From: Clostridium sp. BNL1100
GTDB taxonomy: Bacteria; Bacillota; Clostridia; Acetivibrionales; DSM-1351
Length of the DNA stretch: 64,000 nt
Assembly (NCBI RefSeq): GCF_000244875.1
Contig: NC_016791.1
Span: forward strand, 2,609,001 to 2,673,000
Reading direction: 5' to 3'
Shown here: positions 20,029 through 27,818 of the stretch, piece after piece
How the letters are laid out: each line of letters starts with the position of its first letter
Numbering within the stretch: the stretch's first letter is position 1
Position numbers and translations under genes: made by a program
Notes under the pieces: model-generated
What the model was told of the DNA's origin: nothing
Databases searched by the model: none
Seen by the model: the letters and a program-made list of their open reading frames with translations, nothing else

Positions 20029-20112
20029 AACAACCTCCATATTAAGTTTATAGTAAACTAGAAATTATGAATTTTCAAAGATAAAAAATGAAAGTTAAGA
20101 ATTAAAAGTTGA

Positions 20113-20158
20113 CATAGACCACAAAAACGTCTTATAAAAGACGTTTTTGTGGTCTATG
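20113..20158. terminator. 21-bp perfect hairpin after the NlpC/P60 gene
   Basis: A perfect 21-bp inverted repeat starting CATAGACCACAAAAACG closes a 4-nt ATAA loop, immediately 3' of the NlpC/P60 stop and 85 bp upstream of comEC. The U-tract after the stem is short (TCAACTTTT), so it may also act as a processing or stability hairpin. Confidence 0.7.
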
Positions 20159-20165
20159 ATAAGAT

Positions 20166-21056
20166 TTAAATTACTCTTTTTGCACCAATGTAAGTTCCCC
20201 GGTATTCAGATAAACTCTGAATAAGCACTTTTCCATTGGAAGTTGATGCATGAATAAATTGGTTGTTACCTAAGTAAATACCTACATGGTCTATAGCACC
20301 AGCTGATTTTCTGGAAGATGCATCAAAGAACAACAAGTCTCCAGCCCTTAAAGCTGTCTTAGAAACCCTTGTGCCATTTGAATACATGCTTGATGCTGAG
20401 CTGTTGAGGCTAACGCCAAAGTTCTTATATACGTAGCCGACATAGCCAGAGCAATCAAAGCCGCTTGGACTTTTCCCACCATAAACATACCTTACACCAA
20501 TAAACTTCTTTGCATATGCAATTACCCTGCCAACCAGAGAATCATCCTCTTCGCTGACAAATGTTGCAGCTTCCGTAGAACGGGAAGTTTTTGTTGAATT
20601 CGCCGCTGAAGAAACAAATTTCTTTGAAACGTATCCAACCTTTGAACCTACTTTAACCTTGTGCCATTCAGTAAGTGTATCCAGTATTTGTACATCGGTT
20701 CCTTCTTTTAGAGAACTAATTACTTTGCTGCTTGTACTGGCACTTTCTCTGAAATTGACACCATTAGCATTAATACTTCCTTTTGTGGTAAGAACCTTTA
20801 TGTAGTCACTGTTTACCCAACCGGTCTTTCCATCAAAAGAAATCTTGTACCAACCGCTAGACTTATCAAGCACTGAAACTCTCTTATTGGAAAGTTTAGT
20901 GATGACACTTGCTGAAGTATTTGGGTCTTTTCTTACATTGACGCCAGTACCCTGAATCTGGGCTGACTGCGAAGCAGCCATTGCAGCAGAGCATACTAAC
21001 ACAAGTGAAAAGGCGAAAATACAACCGACAAGTACCTTGGTAATCTTACCTGTCAT
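20166..21056 (-). CDS. Secreted SH3b-SH3b-NlpC/P60 peptidoglycan hydrolase
   Basis: 296 residues. Signal peptide about 1-28 ending AMAASQ. Two bacterial SH3 domains (about 34-90 and 93-150, each with a VNVRK/VNFRE-type motif) and a Ser/Thr-rich linker precede an NlpC/P60 domain (about 175-296). Catalytic Cys202 lies in GFDCSGYV, His257 in IDHVGIY, and His269 in FIHAS is the third polar residue. Such enzymes cleave gamma-D-Glu-diaminopimelate bonds in stem peptides. It sits directly behind a c-di-AMP riboswitch, as many clostridial and bacillary NlpC/P60 genes do, tying wall remodelling to osmotic state. Confidence 0.95.
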   Translation of the reverse strand: MTGKITKVLVGCIFAFSLVLVCSAAMAASQSAQIQGTGVNVRKDPNTSASVITKLSNKRVSVLDKSSGWYKISFDGKTGWVNSDYIKVLTTKGSINANGVNFRESASTSSKVISSLKEGTDVQILDTLTEWHKVKVGSKVGYVSKKFVSSAANSTKTSRSTEAATFVSEEDDSLVGRVIAYAKKFIGVRYVYGGKSPSGFDCSGYVGYVYKNFGVSLNSSASSMYSNGTRVSKTALRAGDLLFFDASSRKSAGAIDHVGIYLGNNQFIHASTSNGKVLIQSLSEYRGTYIGAKRVI

Positions 21057-21061
21057 TGGCC

Positions 21062-21195
21062 CCTCCTATAGTAGCGCTTCCGAAGTTAGCTGACGGGCTC
21101 GGGCAATAGGACCTCCCTACCATTCATTAAATAATAAAGAATGGATTAACCCCAAATCTTGGTTCCTCCGTACCTCTTTCGAGGATTCAGCTTAT
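21062..21195 (-). promoter_or_regulatory. c-di-AMP riboswitch (ydaO/yuaA motif)
   Basis: Minus-strand RNA contains the conserved blocks of this class: GGTACGGAGGAACCA near the 5' end, GGGGTTAATC, GGTAGGGAGG, then CCGAGCCCGTCAGCTAACTTCGG with AAGC just before the Shine-Dalgarno. A variable hairpin CCATTC...GAATGG lies between. In this class c-di-AMP binding usually turns expression off. The motif was identified by eye from conserved segments. Confidence 0.92.
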
Positions 21196-21208
21196 TAATT
21201 TCGTTATT

Positions 21209-21237
21209 ATTATATTTAATTTATTACAGTTTGTCAA
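21209..21237 (-). promoter_or_regulatory. Perfect consensus sigma-A promoter for the riboswitch-NlpC/P60 transcript
   Basis: Minus strand TTGACA (21232-21237), 17-bp spacer, TATAAT (21209-21214), a few bases upstream of the riboswitch. Confidence 0.85.
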
Positions 21238-21293
21238 ACTTTTAGTAATAAAACAGCAATTTTTTGGTAATATTTTTGTAATATTAATGATTT

Positions 21294-21827
21294 TTACACT
21301 TTCTTCCACATGATCAGAGCATGTTCAGTTATTTTTTGTAAATCATAAAACGTGTCAAATTCATATTCGGTATAACCACACTTTTCCCAGAATTTTATAC
21401 CGGATGTATTATTTTTGCTTACCGAAAGACAAACAGTATTCACATTGTATGATTGCTTAAAATAACTTTCGAGAATACTAATGACTTTTTTACCATAACC
21501 TTTGGATTGGTATGGCAAGTCAATAGCTATTGAATTTAACCAGAGTATATTTTCCTCAACAGACAACGAACCTTTGACCAGACCTATAGACTTGTCGATA
21601 ATAAAAGAATCCTTTTTTTCAAGAAAAATATCCAAAAAGAATACATTATTCTGAGATATAAACTTAAAAAGCTGACTGGAAAATACATCATAGCTTATAA
21701 AACTATAAACACCGGTTGCATATTTAAAGCCGTCTGTATTTTCGTAAATTGAATATATATTTTCAATACTTCCGTAGCTAATATTTTTTAAATGCAAATC
21801 ATCATTCAATATATCTATCTTTAGCAT
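21294..21827 (-). CDS. GNAT-family N-acetyltransferase
   Basis: 177 residues. The C-terminal half carries the acetyl-CoA-binding signature of the GNAT fold, LPYQSKGYGKKVISILE (Q/RxxGxG/A), followed by VCLSVSKNNTSGIKFWEKCGYTEYE, the typical beta5-alpha4 segment. Substrate unknown. It is monocistronic, ending 57 bp before the -35 of the NlpC/P60 promoter; no hairpin is obvious after it. The ATG at 21827 follows AAGGATATGG. Confidence 0.85.
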   Translation of the reverse strand: MLKIDILNDDLHLKNISYGSIENIYSIYENTDGFKYATGVYSFISYDVFSSQLFKFISQNNVFFLDIFLEKKDSFIIDKSIGLVKGSLSVEENILWLNSIAIDLPYQSKGYGKKVISILESYFKQSYNVNTVCLSVSKNNTSGIKFWEKCGYTEYEFDTFYDLQKITEHALIMWKKV

Positions 21828-21918
21828 ATTACCATATCCTTACTGAACAAAAAGGTATTGATACAAAGAATTATACCAAATAATTGCAGTATTAAGAACA
21901 GCATATATTAGGAAATAT

Positions 21919-21947
21919 TTGACACATAATATAAATAGCTTTATTTT
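21919..21947 (+). promoter_or_regulatory. Putative promoter of the 75-residue small protein gene
   Basis: TTGACA (21919-21924), 17-bp spacer and TATTTT (21942-21947), about 50 bp before the start codon. The -35 is perfect, the -10 only partial. Confidence 0.5.
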
Positions 21948-21997
21948 TATTATATAAGCAATATAAACATTTTACAAAAGACAGAGAGGAACTAAAA

Positions 21998-22225
21998 ATG
22001 TGTAAGGTATTTAACGAGCAATTATTTGAATGTTCTTTTATAACTCTTAAACTGTTACTGGAAGTGTTTAAAAAAAATCTAATAGATATAACTGATTTTA
22101 AGAGCAATACCGAACTTAAAATCAGTTATATCCAAAGTAACCTTAAGCATATAAATCAAATTGAAAGAAGGTCATTTATTGAATGTGTAATTCATGAATG
22201 TATTGAAATTAATCGCAGTTGCTAA
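21998..22225 (+). CDS. Hypothetical small protein (75 aa)
   Basis: Begins MCKVFNEQLFECS at an ATG preceded by AGAGAGGAAC. It is helix-rich, with four cysteines (C2, C12, one in FIECVIHEC together with another, and a terminal Cys) and no signal peptide or TM segment. Its last bases overlap, tail to tail, the end of the Spo0E-like gene on the other strand. I do not recognise the family. Support comes from the ribosome-binding site, a TTGACA promoter upstream and the lack of any competing gene. Confidence 0.6.
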   Translation: MCKVFNEQLFECSFITLKLLLEVFKKNLIDITDFKSNTELKISYIQSNLKHINQIERRSFIECVIHECIEINRSC

Positions 22226-22377
22226 TTAAAACTGTAAAATTGCAAAATTAAGTCATCTAATCTTTTACTGATTCTAAGAATGTCGTGTTTCGCCCATGGT
22301 TCATTATCCAACAAATCATAAAGCTGCTGCTTAAGACACTCGACTTCTTTGTTAAGTGTATAAATATTTGTTTGCAT
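22222..22377 (-). CDS. Spo0E-like aspartyl-phosphate phosphatase (51 aa)
   Basis: The 51-residue product begins MQTNIYTLNKEVECLK and contains DILRISKRLDDLILQFY. This matches the short Spo0E family pattern of two helices with an SxxLD signature (SKRLD here). Known members dephosphorylate Spo0A~P and delay sporulation. The start ATG (22375-22377) has a weak GTGGGG upstream. It lies between the acetyltransferase and the MarR regulator. Identity rests on motif and length only. Confidence 0.75.
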   Translation of the reverse strand: MQTNIYTLNKEVECLKQQLYDLLDNEPWAKHDILRISKRLDDLILQFYSFN

Positions 22378-22496
22378 TATGTAACCCCACTTCTTTTCTT
22401 TGGTAAAATATATACTTATTTTACCATTATTTTGTATTCAAGTAAATACATATCCTAAAATTTGTAAGTCCTTGTTGATTTTTTTGCTAAAAGCAG

Positions 22497-22550
22497 TTTA
22501 CTTTTTAATCGTTCAGTAGTATATTAAAATAAAATAGTTTGAAATTCAAA
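22497..22550 (+). promoter_or_regulatory. marR promoter with 13-bp palindromic operator
   Basis: TTTACT (22497-22502), 17-bp spacer, TATATT (22520-22525), then the perfect palindrome TTTGAA-A-TTCAAA at 22538-22550, overlapping the expected transcription start. The same 13-mer recurs at 23061-23073. The placement suggests autorepression by the MarR protein. Confidence 0.65.
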
Positions 22551-22570
22551 TTAAGTGAGGATTAAAGACC

Positions 22571-23041
22571 ATGAACTCAGAAACAGAAAATAGTTTACTT
22601 ATTGTGGATGAACTATTTAGAAAGCTTTTTGATAAGTACAATAAACTTGAGAGTAAAAAATTTTTTAGTAAAACTCTTGATGATCTTACTGTTATCGAAA
22701 TTAATACAATAGTTGTTATAGGTCACGGTGAAGAAGATAAGAAGATGTCAGAGATTGCAAATACTTTGGGCGTCACCTTTGGTACTCCTACTGTAACTGT
22801 TGACAGGCTTATTAAAAAAGGTTATGTAATAAGAAGGCGTGACAAGGAAGACAGAAGGCAAGTTTTTATTTCTCTTTCTGAAACCGGGAAAGATGTTTTT
22901 GAATCTATTATTATTATTAGGAATATACTTGCTGAAAAAATATACGGTATCCTTAGTGAGGACGATAGAAAGGCCCTAATTAATATACTTTCATCACTTA
23001 ATTCACACTTTGATGATATTTTTTGCTTCAAAAATAAGTAG
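22571..23041 (+). CDS. MarR-family transcriptional regulator
   Basis: 156 residues with a winged helix-turn-helix: KMSEIANTLGVTFGTPTVTVDRLIKKGYVIRR (recognition region) followed by the MarR wing signature DKEDRRQVFISLSETG. A start ATG follows GTGAGG. It lies 111 bp upstream of the YhgE/Pip gene on the same strand, and both genes are preceded by the same 13-bp palindrome, so it probably represses itself and the membrane protein. Ligand unknown. Confidence 0.93.
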   Translation: MNSETENSLLIVDELFRKLFDKYNKLESKKFFSKTLDDLTVIEINTIVVIGHGEEDKKMSEIANTLGVTFGTPTVTVDRLIKKGYVIRRRDKEDRRQVFISLSETGKDVFESIIIIRNILAEKIYGILSEDDRKALINILSSLNSHFDDIFCFKNK

Positions 23042-23060
23042 TTTTTTTTTGTCGAAATAC

Positions 23061-23090
23061 TTTGAATTTCAAATTATTTAAATTTACAAT
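23061..23090 (+). promoter_or_regulatory. Promoter and MarR-type operator of the YhgE/Pip gene
   Basis: TTGAAT (23062-23067), 17-bp spacer, TACAAT (23085-23090). The -35 lies inside the palindrome TTTGAA-T-TTCAAA (23061-23073), the reverse complement of the marR operator. Confidence 0.65.
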
Positions 23091-23152
23091 ATTCGAGGTG
23101 GTGAAGTAAAAATAAAATGAACATCTATCCAGAAAAAAAGGAGGTAAAAATT

Positions 23153-25366
23153 ATGCAAACACTGAAAAAGTACAAGAAATTTGCCGTAGTCATTGCAGTT
23201 ATTTTAATTCCATTGGTCTACAGTTTTTTCTATCTTGATGCCTTTTGGGATCCATACAGCAAACTTGATAAACTTCCTGTAGCCGTAGTAAATCAAGATA
23301 ATGGAGCAACTATCGGCGGTGAAAACAGAAATCTGGGAAAAGAAATTACAGACAATCTAAAAACCGATAAAAATCTTAAATGGGTTGTTACATCAGAATC
23401 TGATGCAAAGGACGGTGTAGAGAACAGAAGGTATTACGCAATGATTAATATACCTGGTGATTTCTCCAAAGATATTTCTTCGGCAGCCGACAGCGATAAA
23501 ACTCAAGGTAATTTAACATATACTGTTAATGAGAAAAGAAATTATCTTGCAAGTCAAGTCCTAAGCAGGGTTACATTAGAGTTTAAGGATAAAGTCTCCA
23601 AGTCTGTTTCCGAAGAAATCGTCGGAACCCTTTTAGATCAGATAAAAGATCTTCCTAATAGTCTCAAGGAACTTGATAATGGCTTAAAGGAAATAAAAGA
23701 CGGAGCTGAACTACTCTACGACAGCAATGGTAAAATTGTAAAAGGTCAGAAAAAATTTAATGACGGTGTTAATAAGCTTAACAACGGACTCTCAGAAGCC
23801 AATAACGGTTCTACTACTCTGTCAAAAGGTTCAAAACAACTCAGCGACGGTGCAGAACTGTTCTACAAGAGTTTATCAGGCGGTTCCGATAAAATAACCG
23901 GTTTGGTTAGCGGTTCCAATGCTTTTATGTCAGGTCTGTCAAATCTGAATTCAGGTTTAAATCAGCTAAATTCAGGCATTGCTATAGCTGCTCCCCAGAT
24001 ATCTCAACTGACTAAAGGTAGCTCTGACTTAAACAGCGGAGTACAGTCTTATACATCAGGTGTTGACAAGTATATTGAATCGGTAAACAAGGTTTCTCAG
24101 GCTCAATCTGTTTTAGCAAGCTCTATTCAGAAGTATGTGGCAACCCATCCGGAAGCCTTGACAGACCCGAATTTCAAGGCTGTAATCGCTACTCTGGAGG
24201 CCTCAAATTCTGTTCCTGAACAGCTCAAAGCTGGCGGAGAACAATTATCTTCTTCTGGAAAACAACTTGCTGAGGGTTCAGGTAAAGTTGCAGGCGGAGT
24301 TTCCCAGTTGGCTATACAATTGGGTTCTGTAACGGAAGGTATAAATAAACTTACTGCAGGATCAAACAAATTGAATAAATCATATCCAATGATTAACAAA
24401 GGTATCCTTGATACTGCTTCTAGTATCAAAACTGCCTCTGATAAATCCAAGGAGCTTGCTTCAGGTGCTTCATCAGTTAATGAAGGAGTCGCAAAACTTT
24501 CAAGCGGTGTTTCTGCACTTGCAGCTGGTAGCGAGGAATTGTTAAAGAATTCTGGTGTTATCCTTGACGGTGAAACAAAGATTCAGGATGGTTTAGGCAA
24601 ACTTAAGGATGGAGTAACAGCAGCCAGCAGTGGTGTATCCTCTTCCCTTCTAAAGGCTGACGGTAAATTAAACGGTACAGACGGCTTAAAGGAATATGCA
24701 GCAGACCCTGTTAAAATTACAGAAAAGAAGGTTTACGGTATTCCTGACTATGGTACAGCCTTTACACCTTATTTTGTATCTCTGTCCCTTTGGGTTGGTG
24801 CATTGCTGATGTTCTTTGCAATTTATCTGGATGAGGAAGTAAGATTCCGCAGGTTTTCTTCCGAATCTAAAGGCTATATGAGATTTTTTGCATATACTTT
24901 CATAGGCATTGCCCAAGCTCTTGTCTTAGACATTGTTATTTTAAAAGGTTTGCACTTGGAAGTTGCTAATATGGGACTTTTTGTACTGACAAGTATCATA
25001 ATTTCATTGTCATTTACATCTATAATGAGATTTTTACTTGTACAATTAAGGGATGTGGGCAAGTTCATTGCAATTCTGCTTTTGATATTACAGCTTACTT
25101 CCTGCGGAGGAACCTTCCCGATGGAACTTGTTCCACGCTTCTTCAATGTGCTTAATCCGTTTATGCCAATGACATATTCAGTTAATGCATTGAGAGAAGT
25201 AATTTCAGGTATTAATGATGGATTCCTGGCACAGAACCTGATTGTTTTAGTTGCTATAATGGCAGGTTTCCTTATATTGAACCTTATAGTATCAAAGCTG
25301 AGGTTTGGAAGCATTTCTTCTGATTCTGATGATTTTGTTAAAATATCCGAAGAAGTTTCAGCTTAA
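23153..25366 (+). CDS. YhgE/Pip-type membrane protein (ABC-2-like, EsaA relative)
   Basis: 737 residues from the ATG at 23153, which follows AAAGGAGG; an upstream in-frame ATG at 23117 is less well placed. One N-terminal TM segment (about 10-30) is followed by a large extracytoplasmic domain starting with the family hallmark LPVAVVNQDNGA. It contains heptad-like repeats of the type L-x-x-G-x-x-x-L between about 160 and 500. About five TM segments end the protein. Relatives include phage-infection proteins and EsaA of type VII secretion. No ATPase or WXG100 gene is adjacent, so secretion is not supported; an export or envelope-stress role under the MarR regulator fits better. Confidence 0.88.
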   Translation: MQTLKKYKKFAVVIAVILIPLVYSFFYLDAFWDPYSKLDKLPVAVVNQDNGATIGGENRNLGKEITDNLKTDKNLKWVVTSESDAKDGVENRRYYAMINIPGDFSKDISSAADSDKTQGNLTYTVNEKRNYLASQVLSRVTLEFKDKVSKSVSEEIVGTLLDQIKDLPNSLKELDNGLKEIKDGAELLYDSNGKIVKGQKKFNDGVNKLNNGLSEANNGSTTLSKGSKQLSDGAELFYKSLSGGSDKITGLVSGSNAFMSGLSNLNSGLNQLNSGIAIAAPQISQLTKGSSDLNSGVQSYTSGVDKYIESVNKVSQAQSVLASSIQKYVATHPEALTDPNFKAVIATLEASNSVPEQLKAGGEQLSSSGKQLAEGSGKVAGGVSQLAIQLGSVTEGINKLTAGSNKLNKSYPMINKGILDTASSIKTASDKSKELASGASSVNEGVAKLSSGVSALAAGSEELLKNSGVILDGETKIQDGLGKLKDGVTAASSGVSSSLLKADGKLNGTDGLKEYAADPVKITEKKVYGIPDYGTAFTPYFVSLSLWVGALLMFFAIYLDEEVRFRRFSSESKGYMRFFAYTFIGIAQALVLDIVILKGLHLEVANMGLFVLTSIIISLSFTSIMRFLLVQLRDVGKFIAILLLILQLTSCGGTFPMELVPRFFNVLNPFMPMTYSVNALREVISGINDGFLAQNLIVLVAIMAGFLILNLIVSKLRFGSISSDSDDFVKISEEVSA

Positions 25367-25400
25367 ATAAAATAAATTTATAATAATTTACAAAATCCGT

Positions 25401-25436
25401 AAACTGACATAGTTTTTGAACTGTGTCAGTTTTTTA
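25401..25436 (+). terminator. Terminator of the marR-yhgE unit
   Basis: AAACTGACATAG / CTGTGTCAGTTT with an 8-nt loop and a T run, 35 bp after the stop codon. Confidence 0.85.
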
Positions 25437-25530
25437 TTGGAAGCATATCTTTGCTGTTTTTCTAGCAAAATATTATTAAAGGTATTCACATTATTTTATA
25501 GCCATAATTTGGCAGACGGAGGTATAAGCT

Positions 25531-25680
25531 ATGAGAAACAGGAAAATAGACGATGACTCGCTTTTAACCGTTTTTGAGCGAATTATAAATAGTATTCCAA
25601 TAAGATTTCAAAGTAACACCAGGGAGAATTCATATGATGACAGTAAAATGTCTGAGGATGATATCGAAAAATTCCGATAA
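25531..25680 (+). CDS. Hypothetical small protein (49 aa)
   Basis: The ATG at 25531 has a strong CGGAGG nine bases upstream. The product begins MRNRKIDDDSLLTVFERII and ends with an acidic tail (SEDDIEKFR). It has no TM segment, cysteines or recognised domain. A terminator follows 13 bp after the stop, so it looks like a complete small transcription unit between the YhgE gene and metY. Confidence 0.6.
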   Translation: MRNRKIDDDSLLTVFERIINSIPIRFQSNTRENSYDDSKMSEDDIEKFR

Positions 25681-25692
25681 ACTGTTAATTTT

Positions 25693-25726
25693 AAGACTAT
25701 GGCCGTATATACCATAGTCTTTTTCT
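25693..25726 (+). terminator. Terminator after the 49-residue ORF
   Basis: AAGACTATGG / CCATAGTCTT with a 9-nt loop followed by TTTTCTCTTTTTT. Confidence 0.85.
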
Positions 25727-25756
25727 CTTTTTTATTAAATTATATTCACACCTGTC

Positions 25757-25784
25757 TTGACAAATATGTATTCTATTTTATATT
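25757..25784 (+). promoter_or_regulatory. Promoter of metY
   Basis: TTGACA (25757-25762), 16-bp spacer, TATATT (25779-25784). The leader to the start codon is about 60 nt, too short for a SAM or T-box riboswitch, and none is seen. Confidence 0.65.
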
Positions 25785-25850
25785 CTTTTGTTATAAGAAA
25801 ATAATATTCATTTTAGAGATAATTCGTTTAATTTTATATGAGGTGATTAT

Positions 25851-27119
25851 ATGTCATGGAAAATTGAAACCAAATGCCTTCAGGAAGGCTACAAACCAGA
25901 AAACGGTCAACCACGTGTACTTCCTATTTACCAGAGTACAACCTACAAATATGACTCTACCGAGCATGTTGCCAAGCTTTTTGACTTATCTGTTCCCGGG
26001 CACATGTATTCCAGAATCAGCAATCCTACAGTTGAGTGCGTTGAAAACAAGATTGCCGCACTGGAAGGCGGTATCGGAGCTCTCTGTACCTCATCAGGAC
26101 AAGCTGCTTCTCTGATATCAATTCTTAACATATGCGAAGCAGGAGATCATTTTGTATGCTCAAGTACTATTTACGGAGGCACAATAAATCTTTTCGGTGC
26201 CAGCTTGAAAAAACACGGTATAAGCGTAACTTTTGTTGATCAGGACAGCTCGGAAGAAGAGATTCAAAAAGCTTTTCAGCCTAATACAAAAGCTCTATTC
26301 GGTGAATCAATTGCCAATCCTAAAATCAGTGTACTTGATATAGAGAAGTTTGCAAAAATAGCCCATAAAAACAATGTTCCCCTTATAATTGACAATACCT
26401 TTGCAACACCTATTCTACTGAGACCTATAGAGTATGGTGCAGATATTGTAATACATTCCACTACAAAATACATGGATGGACATGCCGTAAGCGTTGGTGG
26501 AGTTATAGTTGATTCAGGAAACTTCAACTGGGAAAATGGCAAGTTCCCCGGTTTAACAGAACCTGATGATACTTACCACGGTATGGTTTATACAAGAGAC
26601 TGCGGTAAAGCTGCCTACATAACCAAAGCAAGAGTACAGCTTATCAGGGATTATGGCTGCTACATGTCTGCGAATAATGCATTTTTACTGAATCTTGGAC
26701 TTGAAACCCTCCATTTGAGAATAGAGCGTCACTGTCAGAACGCCGAAAAAGTTGCAGAATATCTTTCAACAAGTGATAAAGTAATATCTGTAAGCTATCC
26801 TACTCTGGCAAGCGATCCATATCACTCACTTGCAAAAAAATATCTTCCGAAGGGTTGCAGCGGAGTTGTGTCCTTCAGAATTAAAGGTGGCAGAGAAGGT
26901 GCGGTTAAGTTTATGGATAAGTTAAAGCTTGCTGCGATAGTAGTTCATGTGGCTGATTGCAGAACAGCGGTACTGCACCCTGCCAGTTCTACACACAGGC
27001 AATTGAGTGATGAACAGCTTGTACAGGCTGGCATCGATCCGGGGCTTATCCGTTTTTCCGTAGGTATTGAAAATGTAGAGGATATAATAGCAGACATAAA
27101 ACAGGCCTTGGAAGATTAA
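25851..27119 (+). CDS. metY: O-acetylhomoserine sulfhydrylase-type PLP enzyme
   Basis: 422 residues, Cys/Met-metabolism PLP family. The PLP lysine is K206 in HSTTKYMDGH. The insert PGLTEPDDTYHG (about 230-245) and the length over 420 residues favour MetY (O-acetylhomoserine + sulfide to homocysteine) over cystathionine gamma-synthase/lyase or methionine gamma-lyase, which are near 390. The ATG at 25851 follows GAGGTG. The neighbouring Lrp/AsnC-type gene downstream may regulate it. Exact thiol donor and substrate cannot be confirmed. Confidence 0.88.
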   Translation: MSWKIETKCLQEGYKPENGQPRVLPIYQSTTYKYDSTEHVAKLFDLSVPGHMYSRISNPTVECVENKIAALEGGIGALCTSSGQAASLISILNICEAGDHFVCSSTIYGGTINLFGASLKKHGISVTFVDQDSSEEEIQKAFQPNTKALFGESIANPKISVLDIEKFAKIAHKNNVPLIIDNTFATPILLRPIEYGADIVIHSTTKYMDGHAVSVGGVIVDSGNFNWENGKFPGLTEPDDTYHGMVYTRDCGKAAYITKARVQLIRDYGCYMSANNAFLLNLGLETLHLRIERHCQNAEKVAEYLSTSDKVISVSYPTLASDPYHSLAKKYLPKGCSGVVSFRIKGGREGAVKFMDKLKLAAIVVHVADCRTAVLHPASSTHRQLSDEQLVQAGIDPGLIRFSVGIENVEDIIADIKQALED

Positions 27120-27130
27120 CAATTATATAG

Positions 27131-27178
27131 TATGGATAATACTGCTTAGTATTTTAATTGCAGTGTTATCCATATTAT
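27131..27178 (+). terminator. Terminator of metY
   Basis: TATGGATAATACTGC (27131-27145) pairs imperfectly with GCAGTGTTATCCATA (27160-27174), followed by TTATTTTG. Confidence 0.75.
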
Positions 27179-27212
27179 TTTGTACCAGCCAATATTTTAA
27201 TGAGGTGTTAAT

Positions 27213-27701
27213 ATGCAATTTACTTTTGACGAATTAGATAAACAAATACTTGAAATAATACAGGCAGACCCCGTAATTTCAAACAAAGACCTTGCCGAAA
27301 AGGTTGGGCTCTCTCCTTCTGCATGTCTCAGCCGTACAAAGAGACTAAAGGAAATAGGTGTTATAAAAAAGTTTGCAGCAGTTATGGATGAAAAAAAGCT
27401 GGGATATGAAGTAATAGCATTTACTTTTGTAACCCTTTCACCTCATACCAGGGATATAACTAATGCTTTCCTGTCTAAAATCAATGAAACGCCTCAGATA
27501 CTTGAGTGCTATAATATTACAGGCAGCTGGGATTACCTTATTAAGATTGCTGCCCACAACCTAGCAGATTGCCGGGACTTTCTTATCGATACTCTTCTTT
27601 CATTTCCGGGCGTAAACAAAATTGAAACCAGTATGGTTCTAAGCACTGACAAGCAGAGTTTCAGCCTGCCGGTGGATTCGGCTGACCAAAAACAGAGCTA
27701 G
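27213..27701 (+). CDS. Lrp/AsnC-family transcriptional regulator
   Basis: 162 residues. The N-terminal HTH reads DLAEKVGLSPSACLSRTKRLKEIGVI, and a C-terminal RAM/ligand-binding domain (about 70-150) contains CYNITGSWDYLIK. These proteins form octamers that respond to amino acids. Located 93 bp downstream of metY behind a terminator, it may control sulfur amino acid genes (inference). The ATG follows GAGGTG. Confidence 0.93.
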   Translation: MQFTFDELDKQILEIIQADPVISNKDLAEKVGLSPSACLSRTKRLKEIGVIKKFAAVMDEKKLGYEVIAFTFVTLSPHTRDITNAFLSKINETPQILECYNITGSWDYLIKIAAHNLADCRDFLIDTLLSFPGVNKIETSMVLSTDKQSFSLPVDSADQKQS

Positions 27702-27818
27702 TCTGTTAGCCTCTAAAATGGTATACTAAATATAATTTGGGAAATAAGTTGAAATAATTGCAGCTTTATTTTTTACAAATTGCGTTTGTTAAAAATATGC
27801 ATGTCAGGAGCTTTAAAA

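Noticed and set aside
23620-24690. Tandem repeats in the YhgE/Pip gene as a CRISPR-like or DNA-level repeat
   Set aside because: The periodicity is at protein level (L-x-x-G heptads) with divergent codons; there are no identical spaced repeats.
23153-25366. Type VII secretion locus
   Set aside because: YhgE/Pip is related to EsaA, but no EssC ATPase, WXG100 protein or toxin gene is next to it.
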